From Mycobacterium sp. Aquia_216 (GTDB lineage Bacteria > Actinomycetota > Actinomycetes > Mycobacteriales > Mycobacteriaceae), in assembly GCF_026723865.1 (NCBI RefSeq), contig NZ_CP113529.1:930001-994000 (forward strand): a stretch of 64,000 nt of DNA. The letters run 5' to 3'. Below are positions 16,654 to 24,955 of this stretch, piece after piece. How positions within the stretch are numbered: position 1 is the first letter of the stretch; each line of letters opens with the position of its first letter. The notes under the pieces were generated by a model. It had not been told where the DNA came from. It was given only the letters and a program-made list of their open reading frames with translations, and did no database searches. A program made the translations under genes and the position numbers.

Positions 16654-17313
16654 CTACTCCTCGCCGAGAACGCGATGCAGCGTCTTCTTCGCCTCGCGTA
16701 GCGCTTCGAGAACCTTGGTCCGCGCCGCGGCGAGCTGTTGCTTTTGCTCATCGGTGCCCGTCCAGGTGATCGTGCGCGCCAGGCCGGCGATCTCGAACAG
16801 TTCGCGGCGGATCTTGAAGACGTCGCCGAACTTGGCTGCCCGCCCCAGGAACGCGTGCGCGGTTTCGCTGCTGACGCCCCGCCAGGCCAGCAGGTTATTG
16901 CCGAGCTCGGTCAGCGTCGCCACGCCGTTGTCGACGGTCACCACGCCACGGCCGGCGAGCAGCCCGATGGCAAGTTCTGCCACGTCCTGCGGCGGGGTGA
17001 ACGCTCCCTCGGTCGCCTCGGTCACCCGCTGCACGATCTGCGCGGCGTCGGCCGGCCCGTCGAGTAGCAGCGCCGCGGTGACAAACGCCGCGCGCTTGAG
17101 CGGAGGGCGGCCACCCGGACCGAAACCGCCTCCAAAACCGGGACCGCCGGGCCCGCCATGGCCCCAACCGTGTTTACCCCAACCGCCCCCGAAGCCACCG
17201 GGCCCGCCTCCGAAACCGCCGGGACCGCCACCGAAGCCGCCGAAGCCGAAGCCGGGACCACCGAAACCGCCCCCGAAACCGCCGGGGCCGCCAAACAATC
17301 CGTCACCAGACAT
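16654..17313 (-). CDS. Gly/Phe-rich protein with PadR-like winged-helix C-terminus
   Basis: The 219-aa protein starts at ATG 17313, with AAAGGA just upstream on the reverse strand; the longer frame to 17484 would cover the operators and is rejected. Residues 1-75 are almost pure Gly/Phe/Pro repeats (GGFGGGFGGPGFGFGG type), a low-complexity, phase-separation-like segment. Residues about 76-165 read as a winged helix (LKRAAFVTAALLLDGPADAA, VTEATEGAFTPPQDV, LLAGRGVVTVDNGVATLTEL). The C-terminus is a basic helix with coiled-coil character. PadR-type regulators have this order. It is divergent from a MarR regulator. Confidence 0.7.
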   Translation of the reverse strand: MSGDGLFGGPGGFGGGFGGPGFGFGGFGGGPGGFGGGPGGFGGGWGKHGWGHGGPGGPGFGGGFGPGGRPPLKRAAFVTAALLLDGPADAAQIVQRVTEATEGAFTPPQDVAELAIGLLAGRGVVTVDNGVATLTELGNNLLAWRGVSSETAHAFLGRAAKFGDVFKIRRELFEIAGLARTITWTGTDEQKQQLAAARTKVLEALREAKKTLHRVLGEE

Positions 17314-17338
17314 CTTTGTGTTCCTTTCTTGTCGGACC

Positions 17339-17385
17339 ATCAAGCTCCTTGATACCACCGACTCCGGTAATGTCAACAAAGTTGA
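17339..17385. promoter_or_regulatory. Twin MarR-type operators
   Basis: ATCAAG-ctc-CTTGAT (17339-17353) is a perfect 6-3-6 palindrome, and TCAAC-aaa-GTTGA (17373-17385) is a perfect 5-3-5 palindrome of the same layout. Their centres are 33 bp apart, about three helical turns. Both lie in the gap between the divergent winged-helix and MarR genes. Spaced TCAA/TTGA arms are the classic MarR-family target. Confidence 0.6.
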
Positions 17386-17429
17386 TGGTTGCGTGGGATA
17401 AACGATGCGGCGCGTGCCAGCATGTGGGG

Positions 17430-17849
17430 ATGAGTCAATCCCACGATGAGCCTTTGGGGTTCCTGCTGTACCGAGTGATGGCATCGTTGCGGCCCCAGGT
17501 TGCCGCGGAGCTCAAACCGCTGGGGATCGGCCTGCCCGAATTCGTCTGCATGCGGATCTTGGCCAACCACCCCGGGCTTACGAGTGCGGAATTGGCGCGC
17601 GGCACCAACGTCTCCGCGCAGGCGATGAACCAGGTGCTGCATGCACTCGAGGACCGCGGCGCACTGAGCCGGGCAACGTCGGCGCCGGCGGGTCGCGCGA
17701 TGCCGGCCCAACTGACGCGGCGCGGCAAGGCCCTGCTGAAGCGCGCCGATACCGCCGTGGCGGTCGCCGAGCAGCGAATTCTGACCCGGCTCGCCGCCGA
17801 GCAGCAAAGTCAGCTCAAGGAACTGCTTTATGCTGCGGGCACCCCTTGA
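17430..17849 (+). CDS. MarR-family transcriptional regulator
   Basis: The 139-aa protein starts at ATG 17430 (MSQSHDEPLGFLLYRVMASL). It has the MarR order: dimer helix, LPEFVCMRILANHPGLTSAE, recognition helix GTNVSAQAMNQVLHALEDRG, wing ATSAPAGRAMPAQLTRRGKA and a closing dimer helix. MarR proteins usually repress a divergent target until a small aromatic or oxidant ligand binds. Two matching palindromes in the upstream gap support self-control and control of the Gly-rich gene. It ends 18 bp before the first glucanase gene, which could be in the same transcript. Confidence 0.87.
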   Translation: MSQSHDEPLGFLLYRVMASLRPQVAAELKPLGIGLPEFVCMRILANHPGLTSAELARGTNVSAQAMNQVLHALEDRGALSRATSAPAGRAMPAQLTRRGKALLKRADTAVAVAEQRILTRLAAEQQSQLKELLYAAGTP

Positions 17850-17867
17850 GCCGAAAGCGGTCTGCGG

Positions 17868-18695
17868 ATGCCAGGTATGGATCGTCGCCGGATGATGACG
17901 CTGGCGGGATTCGGTGCGCTGGCCGCGGCCATCCCCACTGCGAGCGCCGGCGCCGCGCCGGCCCGCTCCGGGTCGTACCTGTTTCACGATGAATTCGACG
18001 GCCCGGCCGGCTCGGCTCCCGATCCGTCGAAATGGCTTGTGGCTAACCACCGTACGCCGATCCATAATCCGACCGGGTTCGACCGGCCCGAGTTTTTCGG
18101 GCAGTACCGCGACAGCCGGCAGAACGTGTTCGTCGACGGCAAGTCGAACCTGGTACTGCGCGCCAACCGAGACGGGGGCGACTACTTCGGCGGCCTGGTG
18201 AGCGGCACCTGGCGGGGCGCCATCGGGACCACCTGGGAGGCGCGCGTCAAACTCAACTGCCTTACCGGCGGCTGCTGGCCGGCCTGGTGGTTGTCCAATG
18301 ACGATCCGGGTCGTAGCGGGGAAGTGGACCTGATGGAGTGGTACGGCAACGGGCAGTGGCCCCCGGGTACCACCGTGCACGCCAATCCGGACGGCACGGC
18401 CTTTGAGACCCGCCCGATCGCGGTCGACGGCGCCTGGCACAACTGGCGGGTGACGTGGAATGCGGGCGGCATGTACTTCTGGGAAGACTATGCCGAGGGT
18501 GCCGAACCGTACTTCAGCGTCCCGGCCACCGGTATCGAGGATCTGCACGACTCGCTCCGAATGTGGCCGTTCAACGACGTCGGGTACACGATGTTTCCGG
18601 TGCTGAACCTCGCGGTCGGCGGTTCCGGGGGCGGTGACCCTGCGGCGGGCGCCTATCCGTCGGAAATGCTGGTCGACTGGGTGCGGGTCTTCTGA
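17868..18695 (+). CDS. Tat-exported GH16 beta-glucanase (Rv0315-like), copy 1
   Basis: The 275-aa protein has a twin-Arg signal (MDRRRMMTLAGFGALAAA) and cleavage near ASAGAAP. The mature domain is a GH16 jelly roll: FHDEFDGPAG start, then the catalytic GEVDLMEWYGNG (ExDxxE), W-H-N-W-R-V-T-W, and the C-terminal MLVDWVRVF. GH16 enzymes cut beta-1,3(4)-glucans or galactans. From memory Rv0315 is annotated as a beta-1,3-glucanase. Both catalytic Glu are present. The same-strand paralogue follows after 126 bp. Confidence 0.87.
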   Translation: MPGMDRRRMMTLAGFGALAAAIPTASAGAAPARSGSYLFHDEFDGPAGSAPDPSKWLVANHRTPIHNPTGFDRPEFFGQYRDSRQNVFVDGKSNLVLRANRDGGDYFGGLVSGTWRGAIGTTWEARVKLNCLTGGCWPAWWLSNDDPGRSGEVDLMEWYGNGQWPPGTTVHANPDGTAFETRPIAVDGAWHNWRVTWNAGGMYFWEDYAEGAEPYFSVPATGIEDLHDSLRMWPFNDVGYTMFPVLNLAVGGSGGGDPAAGAYPSEMLVDWVRVF

Positions 18696-18821
18696 TGCCT
18701 CTGGGTGCAGGATGCGCGCTATCCCGACGCATGGTTGTATAACACCGTTTGCGAGAGTTGGCCGAGGGGCATCGTGCCAAGCCGGATTTCCCGGCCTTTT
18801 AGCGATGGGTGGTACGTGGAT

Positions 18822-19655
18822 ATGGATCGTCGCAGCATGTTGTTGACGACTGGGCTCGGCATGCTGGCAGCTGCGGCGGCGACGCCTCTCCCGGAAGCCG
18901 CGGCGCGCCCCGCACCGCCGGACGCGCCGACTGCTGGACCGGGTGGGCCGTTCATCTTTGCCGACGAGTTCGACGGGCCTCCGGGATCTCCTCCCGATCC
19001 GGGCAAGTGGACGATCCAGACCTGGCAGGACGACGTCTTCCCGCCCGTCGAGGGGATCTACCGCGACGACCGACAAAACGTTTTTCAGGACGGGCACTCC
19101 AACCTCGTCCTGTGCGCCACCCACGACTTTTTCAGCAACACCTATTACAGCGGCAAACTGCGTGGCAATTTCCGCAGCATGATCAACCAGACCTGGGAAG
19201 CCAAGATCAAACTGGACTGCCTGACCCCCGGTCTGTGGCCCTCGTTCTGGGGCGTCAACGAGGACCCGCTGCCGGACGGCGAGGTCGACATCTTCGAGTG
19301 GTACGGCAATGGCACCTGGGCTCCGGGCACCACGGTGCACGCGGCATCCAACGGCAAGACCTGGGAAGGCAAATCGATTCCCGGACTGGTCGACGGCGAC
19401 TGGCACACCTGGCGAATGCATTGGGGCGAAGAGGGATTCGAGTTCTCGCGGGACGGCGCCGAGTACTTCAAGGTTGGCAACAAACCCATTCACGTTGCCG
19501 GCGGTGCTCCCGACGATTTCCGGTGGCCGTTCAACATCCCCGGCTACTGGATGACGCCGATGTTCACGCTTGCGGTGGGCGGCGTCGGTGCCGGCGATCC
19601 CGCCGCGGGTGTTTTCCCGGCGAGGATGCTCGTCGACTACATCCGCATCTGGTGA
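18822..19655 (+). CDS. Tat-exported GH16 beta-glucanase, copy 2
   Basis: The 277-aa protein starts at ATG 18822 (MDRRSMLLTTGLGMLAAAAA), a Tat-like signal; the longer frame to 18705 has no signal peptide at its front and is rejected. It shares with copy 1 the opening FADEFDGPPGSPPDPGKW, the catalytic GEVDIFEWYGNG, G-D-W-H-T-W-R-M-H-W and the closing MLVDYIRIW. The N-terminal loop differs, so the substrate cleft may differ. It is a diverged tandem duplication. It ends exactly where the convergent glycosyltransferase gene ends (stops adjoin). Confidence 0.86.
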   Translation: MDRRSMLLTTGLGMLAAAAATPLPEAAARPAPPDAPTAGPGGPFIFADEFDGPPGSPPDPGKWTIQTWQDDVFPPVEGIYRDDRQNVFQDGHSNLVLCATHDFFSNTYYSGKLRGNFRSMINQTWEAKIKLDCLTPGLWPSFWGVNEDPLPDGEVDIFEWYGNGTWAPGTTVHAASNGKTWEGKSIPGLVDGDWHTWRMHWGEEGFEFSRDGAEYFKVGNKPIHVAGGAPDDFRWPFNIPGYWMTPMFTLAVGGVGAGDPAAGVFPARMLVDYIRIW

Positions 19656-21182
19656 TCACCGCGTCGCTTTGAACACCTGAACAAGGTTGAACTGCCAGCG
19701 CTCGACGAGCCGGAAGCCGAGGTCGTGCGGGACCGCGAAGGCCGGTGTGGCTCCATAGCGCGGCCCGGGCGGCAACGCCGAACCCTGCTCGTGGGCGGGC
19801 AGCGACTCGTCGGCCTGGGTGATGATCCACACGACGTGGCAACCACTGAGCGGTTGGGCGACGACTTCCGGGATCAGGTTGGTGTCGAAGACGTCCTTGC
19901 GGTCCGTTGCCCGCTGCCACAGGGTGAGGTCGATCAACTTGCGGTAGGCGTCGGGGCGCGCCGCCATCAACGGCCGCATCGGTGCGGGCATAAACGTCAC
20001 TGTGTCGTTAATCAGTAGGCAATCGCCCGGCGCCGCCTCGGCGGTGATCAGATCGGCCACCTGGCTGTAGTCCATCCCGTACTTGGCATACGGGCTACGT
20101 TGCACCCGAAGGTAATTCGGTGCCGCCGCGACGGCGAAACCGGTGACCAGCGCCGCCGCCACCCAGGGCTTGGCCGCCAGTGCGCCAATGCAGACGCCCA
20201 GGACCAGGGCCAGCGCCGGCGCGGTAAAGCACAGATAGCGCGGCGTGTAGATGGGGTGAACCAGGGCCGACCACACCACGATCACCGCGGTCGGTATCAG
20301 CAGCCACGCGACCGCCAACGTCAGCAACTGCTTATCTGCCGCAACGAGTTTGGTATCTGTCCAGCGCCACACGGCAAGGGCTACCGCGATCACCAGTGCC
20401 GACAACACCGCGAACCACGGGCTGCGCTCGAAGTACTGCTGAACCGCCACGTCTTCGATCGTTCGGTGCCCGATCGGTGCGACCCAACTGATCTGATGCA
20501 CTTGACCCGCGGCCACGACCAGAAACGGCGCCACGGTACAACTCGCCAAAACCGACGTGATGGCAAACCGGGCCACCACCGTTCGCGTGCGCAGGAAGGC
20601 GCAGAGGAAGGCGAAGTGCACCGGCAACAGCAGTACGAGGTACACGTCGAACACGATCGAAACCGCTTGAGCAACACCGTAAGCCAGCCAAATTGCGGCG
20701 CTGTCGCGGCGCGCGGCGTAGACGAACAGTACGGTCAGCCACACCGCGGCCATCATCGACATGGCGTAGGGGCGGGCTTCGATGCCTGCCCACGTCGACC
20801 GCGGCAGCACCGCGCAGATCGCCCCGGCGGTCAGCGCCACGATGCGAGAAGAGAACTGGTTGCCCAGCACCACGACTCCGGCCGCGGCGCCTCCGACGGC
20901 CAGACCGCTTGGTGCGCGAGACCAGAACTCGCCTGCGCCGACGAGCTGGAACCAGCCGTGCATGAGCAGGTAGTACAGGCCGTGGACGGCGTCGACGTTG
21001 CTCAACATCTGCCACAGCTGACCAAGGGAGCGACTGTATGCGGCCGATATGGTCGCGGCCTCGTCGTACCAGAACGAGGGACGGCCGGCGTCGACAAGGC
21101 TTACCGCGGTGGCCAGTACTCCGACGATCAGCGGGTCCAGCACGCGACGCCCTGACACACCGTTATGGTGCCAGAAGCACAC
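19656..21182 (-). CDS. GT-C family polyprenol-dependent glycosyltransferase-like membrane protein
   Basis: The 508-aa protein has about ten membrane helices. Its first outer loop carries WYDEAATI, the D-E acidic motif of GT-C enzymes that use decaprenyl-phospho-sugars. A further loop contains ARPYAMSMMAA, and the C-terminal 130 residues form an outer domain (APGDCLLINDTVTFMPAPMR; SGCHVVWIITQADE). Such enzymes add mannose or arabinose to glycolipids outside the membrane. The donor cannot be fixed. Start GTG 21182; GTG 21158 is equally possible. It is not among the genes I know next to Rv0315 in M. tuberculosis. Confidence 0.75.
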   Translation of the reverse strand: MCFWHHNGVSGRRVLDPLIVGVLATAVSLVDAGRPSFWYDEAATISAAYSRSLGQLWQMLSNVDAVHGLYYLLMHGWFQLVGAGEFWSRAPSGLAVGGAAAGVVVLGNQFSSRIVALTAGAICAVLPRSTWAGIEARPYAMSMMAAVWLTVLFVYAARRDSAAIWLAYGVAQAVSIVFDVYLVLLLPVHFAFLCAFLRTRTVVARFAITSVLASCTVAPFLVVAAGQVHQISWVAPIGHRTIEDVAVQQYFERSPWFAVLSALVIAVALAVWRWTDTKLVAADKQLLTLAVAWLLIPTAVIVVWSALVHPIYTPRYLCFTAPALALVLGVCIGALAAKPWVAAALVTGFAVAAAPNYLRVQRSPYAKYGMDYSQVADLITAEAAPGDCLLINDTVTFMPAPMRPLMAARPDAYRKLIDLTLWQRATDRKDVFDTNLIPEVVAQPLSGCHVVWIITQADESLPAHEQGSALPPGPRYGATPAFAVPHDLGFRLVERWQFNLVQVFKATR

Positions 21183-21206
21183 CCGGGCGTTGCCGGGCGC
21201 GCTCTT

Positions 21207-21434
21207 CTAGTTGGTCAGGTACAGGTAGTACAGGCCATCGTCGTGCTGGCGGCAGTCCCAATGCGTCCACAAGTGGTCGTTTTGGGCTAGCTCGACATGG
21301 GGGCCGTCGGCTTCGCACGCGCCCAGCGTCGAGTAGACGCCCTCGACCTGAATTTCGTCGGCATTGGCCACGCCCACCGCGATGGTCATCAGCCCGCCCA
21401 AGGCCAGTAAGCCCGCAGCGATAAGCCTGGTCAT
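21207..21434 (-). CDS. Small secreted protein with two cysteines
   Basis: The 75-aa precursor has a clear Sec signal (MTRLIAAGLLALGGLMTIAV, cleavage near ANA-DE), leaving about 50 residues. These hold GACEADGPHVELA and WDCRQHDDGLYYLYLT, so one disulfide is likely. AGAG at 21447-21450 on the reverse strand may be the ribosome site. Many mycobacteria have small secreted proteins with this ending; no function is known. It lies upstream of the glycosyltransferase with 24 bp between them, so they may be co-transcribed. Confidence 0.65.
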   Translation of the reverse strand: MTRLIAAGLLALGGLMTIAVGVANADEIQVEGVYSTLGACEADGPHVELAQNDHLWTHWDCRQHDDGLYYLYLTN

Positions 21435-21554
21435 CCGGATCTCTCCCGTCGTAGCGGTCGGTTGCGAGCCGAACTATATCGATTTGCCCGGGTTGCCGAG
21501 TTGTGATTGACCGAACGCAACCAGACCTTCATCTTTCGAACGTATGATCGAACG

Positions 21555-21860
21555 ATGGGGCCGCTCGCGTCGATCGGATACAACGGGCAGCCGGTCCGCC
21601 ATCCGTTTCGGGTGGTGCGTCCGCCGATCGCGGTGCTGATCGACCTGACGGTGCTTTTCCCGCGCGAGCCGCATCGCTCAGGCCGGTATCAGCCCAACGG
21701 TTTGCAGCTGCACAAGGTCGTCGAAGGGTTGCTGAGCTGCTGGGGCCTGTGCGAGCAGGGCGACTGGTGGGGGCTGGTGACCTATCCCGTCGTGTACGGG
21801 TCCAAGCGGAAAACCGTGACGCACTGGGTGCCGGCCTGGACACTGCGCCGAAAGGGCTAG
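21555..21860 (+). CDS. Conserved hypothetical protein, about 100 aa
   Basis: A 101-aa protein from ATG 21555 (MGPLASIGYNGQPVRHPFRV). It is rich in aromatic and basic residues (LLSCWGLCEQGDWWGLVTYP, THWVPAWTLRRKG), with no signal or membrane span. The pattern of Trp and the two Cys suggest a compact beta fold. I do not recognise the family. The start at 21507 would add 16 non-conserved residues. It is convergent with guanine deaminase. Confidence 0.55.
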   Translation: MGPLASIGYNGQPVRHPFRVVRPPIAVLIDLTVLFPREPHRSGRYQPNGLQLHKVVEGLLSCWGLCEQGDWWGLVTYPVVYGSKRKTVTHWVPAWTLRRKG

Positions 21861-21872
21861 GCCCGGTGGAGG

Positions 21873-23267
21873 TTACAGCCGGCGGCCCTGAACGTAGGTA
21901 CCGTTGATGGAGGTCTCGCGCGTTCGCATCAGCAAGCCGAACAGCGTCTGGTCCCGGGCCATCGCCGGGTCGTCGGATCGCACGCCCTCGGTGATCACGG
22001 CCCGCAGCGCGGGTGTGCGGTTCGGGTCGATGACGACGAAGTCGGCCTCCTTGCCCACGTCGAAGTTGCCGAAACGGTCCTCCATGTCGAGCGCGCGGGC
22101 ACCGCCGAGCGTTCCGAGGAACAGCATCTCGGCCGGATGCATCGTCACGCCCGCGTCGCCCGGCTCGCAGATGTGTACCTTGAACGCCGCGGCGAGCACC
22201 TGCGGAATCGGCCACTCGTCTCCGCCGCCGAAATCCGTTCCGGCGGCGATGTTTACCCCCGAAGCAACCGTGCGAAGCCACGGCATGGTGCCGGAGCCGA
22301 GGAACTGCTGTGACACGGGGCAATGCGCGATCGACGTGCCCGTCTCCGACATCCGCTGCAGCTCCACGTCCTGGCAGTGCACCGCGTGCGCCATGATGCT
22401 GCGCCGCCCGAGCATGCTCGGGCCGCCGGCTTTGGAGCCGGGCAGAAACTTGCCGTCGTAGGTGTCCAGGTAGGAGTCGACCTGATAAATCTGCTTGGTC
22501 GTGTCGACTTCGCCGCTGCCCGGGCGGTTGTTCTCGTTGAGGTGCGTGTGGAAGTACACGCCGCGATCTCGGACCGAATCATAAAGTTCGCCAAGCCTTT
22601 TCAGAGTCTCCGCGGTGACCGCGATCGCGAATCGCGGTACCAGCGCCACATGCAACCGGGCGGTGTGCACGTTGCCGGTGTCGGCCCCGTGCCATTTGTT
22701 GATCTCCTCGCGGGCCAGTCGGATCGCGTCGTCTTCCGACGTCATCAACGGTTTGGCGGCCTGGGGTCCGACGGTCTGGATGCCACGGCCGCTGACGATC
22801 CGCAGCCCGCGGCGAGCCGTTTCGGTGAACAGGGCATCCTGGGCCTCGGGAAACGGGGATCCGAAGACCATGGCTGCCGTGGTTCCGCTCGCGATGCGCC
22901 GATCGCAGAATTCGACCGCCGCCCGCCGTGCGAAGTTCTGGTCGGCGAAGCGGGCTTCCGAGGGGTAGATGCAGTAGTTCAGCCATTCCAGCAGTTGCCC
23001 ACCGTTGTAGGAGTCGCCGGCGAAGGTCTGCGGGAAATGAACGTGGGTATCCACGAAGCCCGGAAGCAGAAACCCGGGCCGGTGATCCGTCACGGGTGTC
23101 GACCGGTACTTGAGTGGGACGCCGGCGCGGTCACCGCAGAACGCGACCTTGCCGTCGTCTTCGACCACCAATGCGCCTCCCGGGATTGACACCAGCGCGT
23201 CGACGGCTTCGGACACCAGCGGAGAGCCGGCGAGGTGGAAAATGTGCCCAAGGTGAATCCGAGCCAC
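21873..23267 (-). CDS. Guanine deaminase / amidohydrolase
   Basis: The 464-aa metal-dependent amidohydrolase has all family markers: PGFVDTHVHFPQT (metal HxH, near 72), a lid region with SGTTAAMVFGS, FHTHLNENN (metal His and catalytic Glu), MAHAVHCQD (His), and AAGTDFGGG (metal Asp). DVGKEADFVVID at the C-terminus is the composite-barrel signature. HxH-PQ plus HTHLNEN points to guanine deaminase, which makes xanthine and ammonia in purine salvage; a related aminohydrolase is possible. It is divergent from the GAP-type membrane gene. Confidence 0.85.
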   Translation of the reverse strand: MARIHLGHIFHLAGSPLVSEAVDALVSIPGGALVVEDDGKVAFCGDRAGVPLKYRSTPVTDHRPGFLLPGFVDTHVHFPQTFAGDSYNGGQLLEWLNYCIYPSEARFADQNFARRAAVEFCDRRIASGTTAAMVFGSPFPEAQDALFTETARRGLRIVSGRGIQTVGPQAAKPLMTSEDDAIRLAREEINKWHGADTGNVHTARLHVALVPRFAIAVTAETLKRLGELYDSVRDRGVYFHTHLNENNRPGSGEVDTTKQIYQVDSYLDTYDGKFLPGSKAGGPSMLGRRSIMAHAVHCQDVELQRMSETGTSIAHCPVSQQFLGSGTMPWLRTVASGVNIAAGTDFGGGDEWPIPQVLAAAFKVHICEPGDAGVTMHPAEMLFLGTLGGARALDMEDRFGNFDVGKEADFVVIDPNRTPALRAVITEGVRSDDPAMARDQTLFGLLMRTRETSINGTYVQGRRL

Positions 23268-23462
23268 GTGATCTTCCCCTAGTGTCTCCCTCGAACGTCT
23301 TGCCTATCGTGTTGGTTGCCTGAGGCTGTCCGGGCGGGATCGATGAATGTGGTTGCGCTGCAATTCACATACAACCATCCGGGTGTGTCTGGTGAGCGCC
23401 GGGACAGCGAGCGCGCCGCGCTCGGTGGCACGACGGCCGGCTCGATGAGAGGATTGCTGCCC

Positions 23463-24143
23463 GTGGCAGGAAGCTGGAGCTCGCTGTTGACCACGCTCAT
23501 TCCGCTGGCGCTCGTCATCGCCATCTCTCCGCTGTCGCTCATCCCGGCCGTCCTCGTGCTGCACGCACCGCAACCGCGGCCGGCCGGGCTGGCCTTCCTC
23601 GGCGGCTGGCTGTTCGGGCTGGTGGCACAGACGGTGCTCTTCGTCGAGGGCTCCGGCGCCCTTGGCGGAATGCACAAGTCGCCACCGGCATGGGCGTCCT
23701 GGCTGCGGGTGGTGCTCGGGTCCGCGCTGATCCTGTTCGGCATCTACCGGTGGGTGACCCGGCATCGGCACACCGAGTCACCCGCCTGGATGCGTTCGTT
23801 TTCGACAATGCGCCCCAGGCGCGCGGCCATCACCGGGCTGGTGCTCACGGTGATCCGGCTAGAGGTGCTTCTGATGTGCTTGGCGGCCGGCGTGGCCATC
23901 GGGACCAGCGACCTGCACGACGTCGACAAGTTGTCGGCCGGTGTCATCTTCGTCGCCGTTTCCGCGTCAACGGTCGCGGTCCCGATCCTGGCCTACGCCG
24001 CCGCGGGTCACCGTCTCGATGATCTCCTGGAACGCGTCAAGAACTGGATGGAGAAAAACAACGCCGCGCTGCTGGCGGCGATCCTGGTCCTGATCGGTTT
24101 GATGGTGCTACACAACGGCATTCGCGCCTTGTATCATTGGTAG
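23463..24143 (+). CDS. GAP/Sap-type membrane protein (LysE-like fold)
   Basis: The 226-aa protein starts at GTG 23463, with AGAGGA upstream at 23447-23452 (an ATG at 23445 is the other choice). Six helices are visible, the first being LLTTLIPLALVIAISPLSLI. Its I-S-P and L-F-G-I-Y-R-W and a central basic loop (RHRHTESPAWMRSF) match the GAP family, linked in mycobacteria to export of peptidoglycolipids such as glycopeptidolipids. That role is family knowledge; no lipid-synthesis genes lie nearby. It overlaps the end of the convergent HExxH gene by 10 bp. Confidence 0.7.
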   Translation: MAGSWSSLLTTLIPLALVIAISPLSLIPAVLVLHAPQPRPAGLAFLGGWLFGLVAQTVLFVEGSGALGGMHKSPPAWASWLRVVLGSALILFGIYRWVTRHRHTESPAWMRSFSTMRPRRAAITGLVLTVIRLEVLLMCLAAGVAIGTSDLHDVDKLSAGVIFVAVSASTVAVPILAYAAAGHRLDDLLERVKNWMEKNNAALLAAILVLIGLMVLHNGIRALYHW

Positions 24144-24913
24144 CCGCCGTCGGCCAGACCGGCCTGCGCTTCGAGCCGGTTCGTCTTGCCAAACAGCCTG
24201 TCGCGGAGCACTTCCCAGAGGTAAGCGGTGATCATGCGCGCGTGTCCTCTGGCGGCCCACTGCTGGGAATGCAGCTCCTCGTGGTGCAGCACGCGGTCAA
24301 GGGCGAGATTGCTTTCCCTCGGCCGGCCGTTGCGGTCGGAGTACCACGCGTGCCCGGACTCCACGATCTGGCGGAGCCGACGAGCGGGCCCCGTTTCGTC
24401 GATCGAGACGTTGACCATGAAGATGTCACCCCAAGCGGTGCCGCCCTGCTGGCTGAACAGCCGTTGGATCCAGTTGCCGCCGAGGCCCATCAGCATGCCG
24501 TTCGGTGTGGTGACCAGGCGACCGCCATTGCGGTCGACGAATCCGACGTCCTGGTCGTAGCTCCATTTGTTTGCCTCTTGCCGATCGACAATCCGCTGCA
24601 CCTCGTCGGCGGAGTACGGCGTCTCGGGGAAATCGGTGGGCTGTCTCGTCGGGCCGCCGTAGCCGGTGCCCGCGTTGAAGACGTAGGTCAGCAGCGTGGC
24701 GCCGCGCGCCTCGGCGCCGGTGGTGCCCGGCGGAATCAGGAAGAACGACTTGCCATCCGGGTCGTTGATCTCGGCCATTTCCTTCAGGACGTGAAAGCTC
24801 TCCGGCGTGATGCCGTGTTGCCCGGCGATCGCGGCGGTGACCGCCGGCGGCACGCCCAGACGTTCGGCGTTGGCCAGCCACCGCCGGTGATAGTCCGTCG
24901 CCCGCCTGGTCAT
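24134..24913 (-). CDS. Putative HExxH metallopeptidase-like protein
   Basis: The 259-aa protein has no signal peptide. Near residue 215 it reads HHEELHSQQWAARGH, containing H-E-E-L-H, the HExxH zinc motif of gluzincin-type peptidases, with extra His on both sides. Upstream are GKSFFLIPPGTTGAEARG and GNWIQRLFSQQGGTAWGD, with no known match. The C-terminus forms a helix with RMITAYLWEVLRDRLF. I do not recognise the family, and peptidase activity is only suggested by the motif. It is divergent from the PAP2-lipid kinase gene with 42 bp between starts. Confidence 0.6.
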   Translation of the reverse strand: MTRRATDYHRRWLANAERLGVPPAVTAAIAGQHGITPESFHVLKEMAEINDPDGKSFFLIPPGTTGAEARGATLLTYVFNAGTGYGGPTRQPTDFPETPYSADEVQRIVDRQEANKWSYDQDVGFVDRNGGRLVTTPNGMLMGLGGNWIQRLFSQQGGTAWGDIFMVNVSIDETGPARRLRQIVESGHAWYSDRNGRPRESNLALDRVLHHEELHSQQWAARGHARMITAYLWEVLRDRLFGKTNRLEAQAGLADGGYQ

Positions 24914-24955
24914 GGTGCGTCAATTCTTATCAGTCCCCCGGTTAGGGTGTAGCAA

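Noticed and set aside
17373..19493. A 706-aa open frame opposite the MarR and both glucanase genes
   Set aside because: It spans three well-supported forward genes; its sequence is Arg/Pro-rich with no domain.
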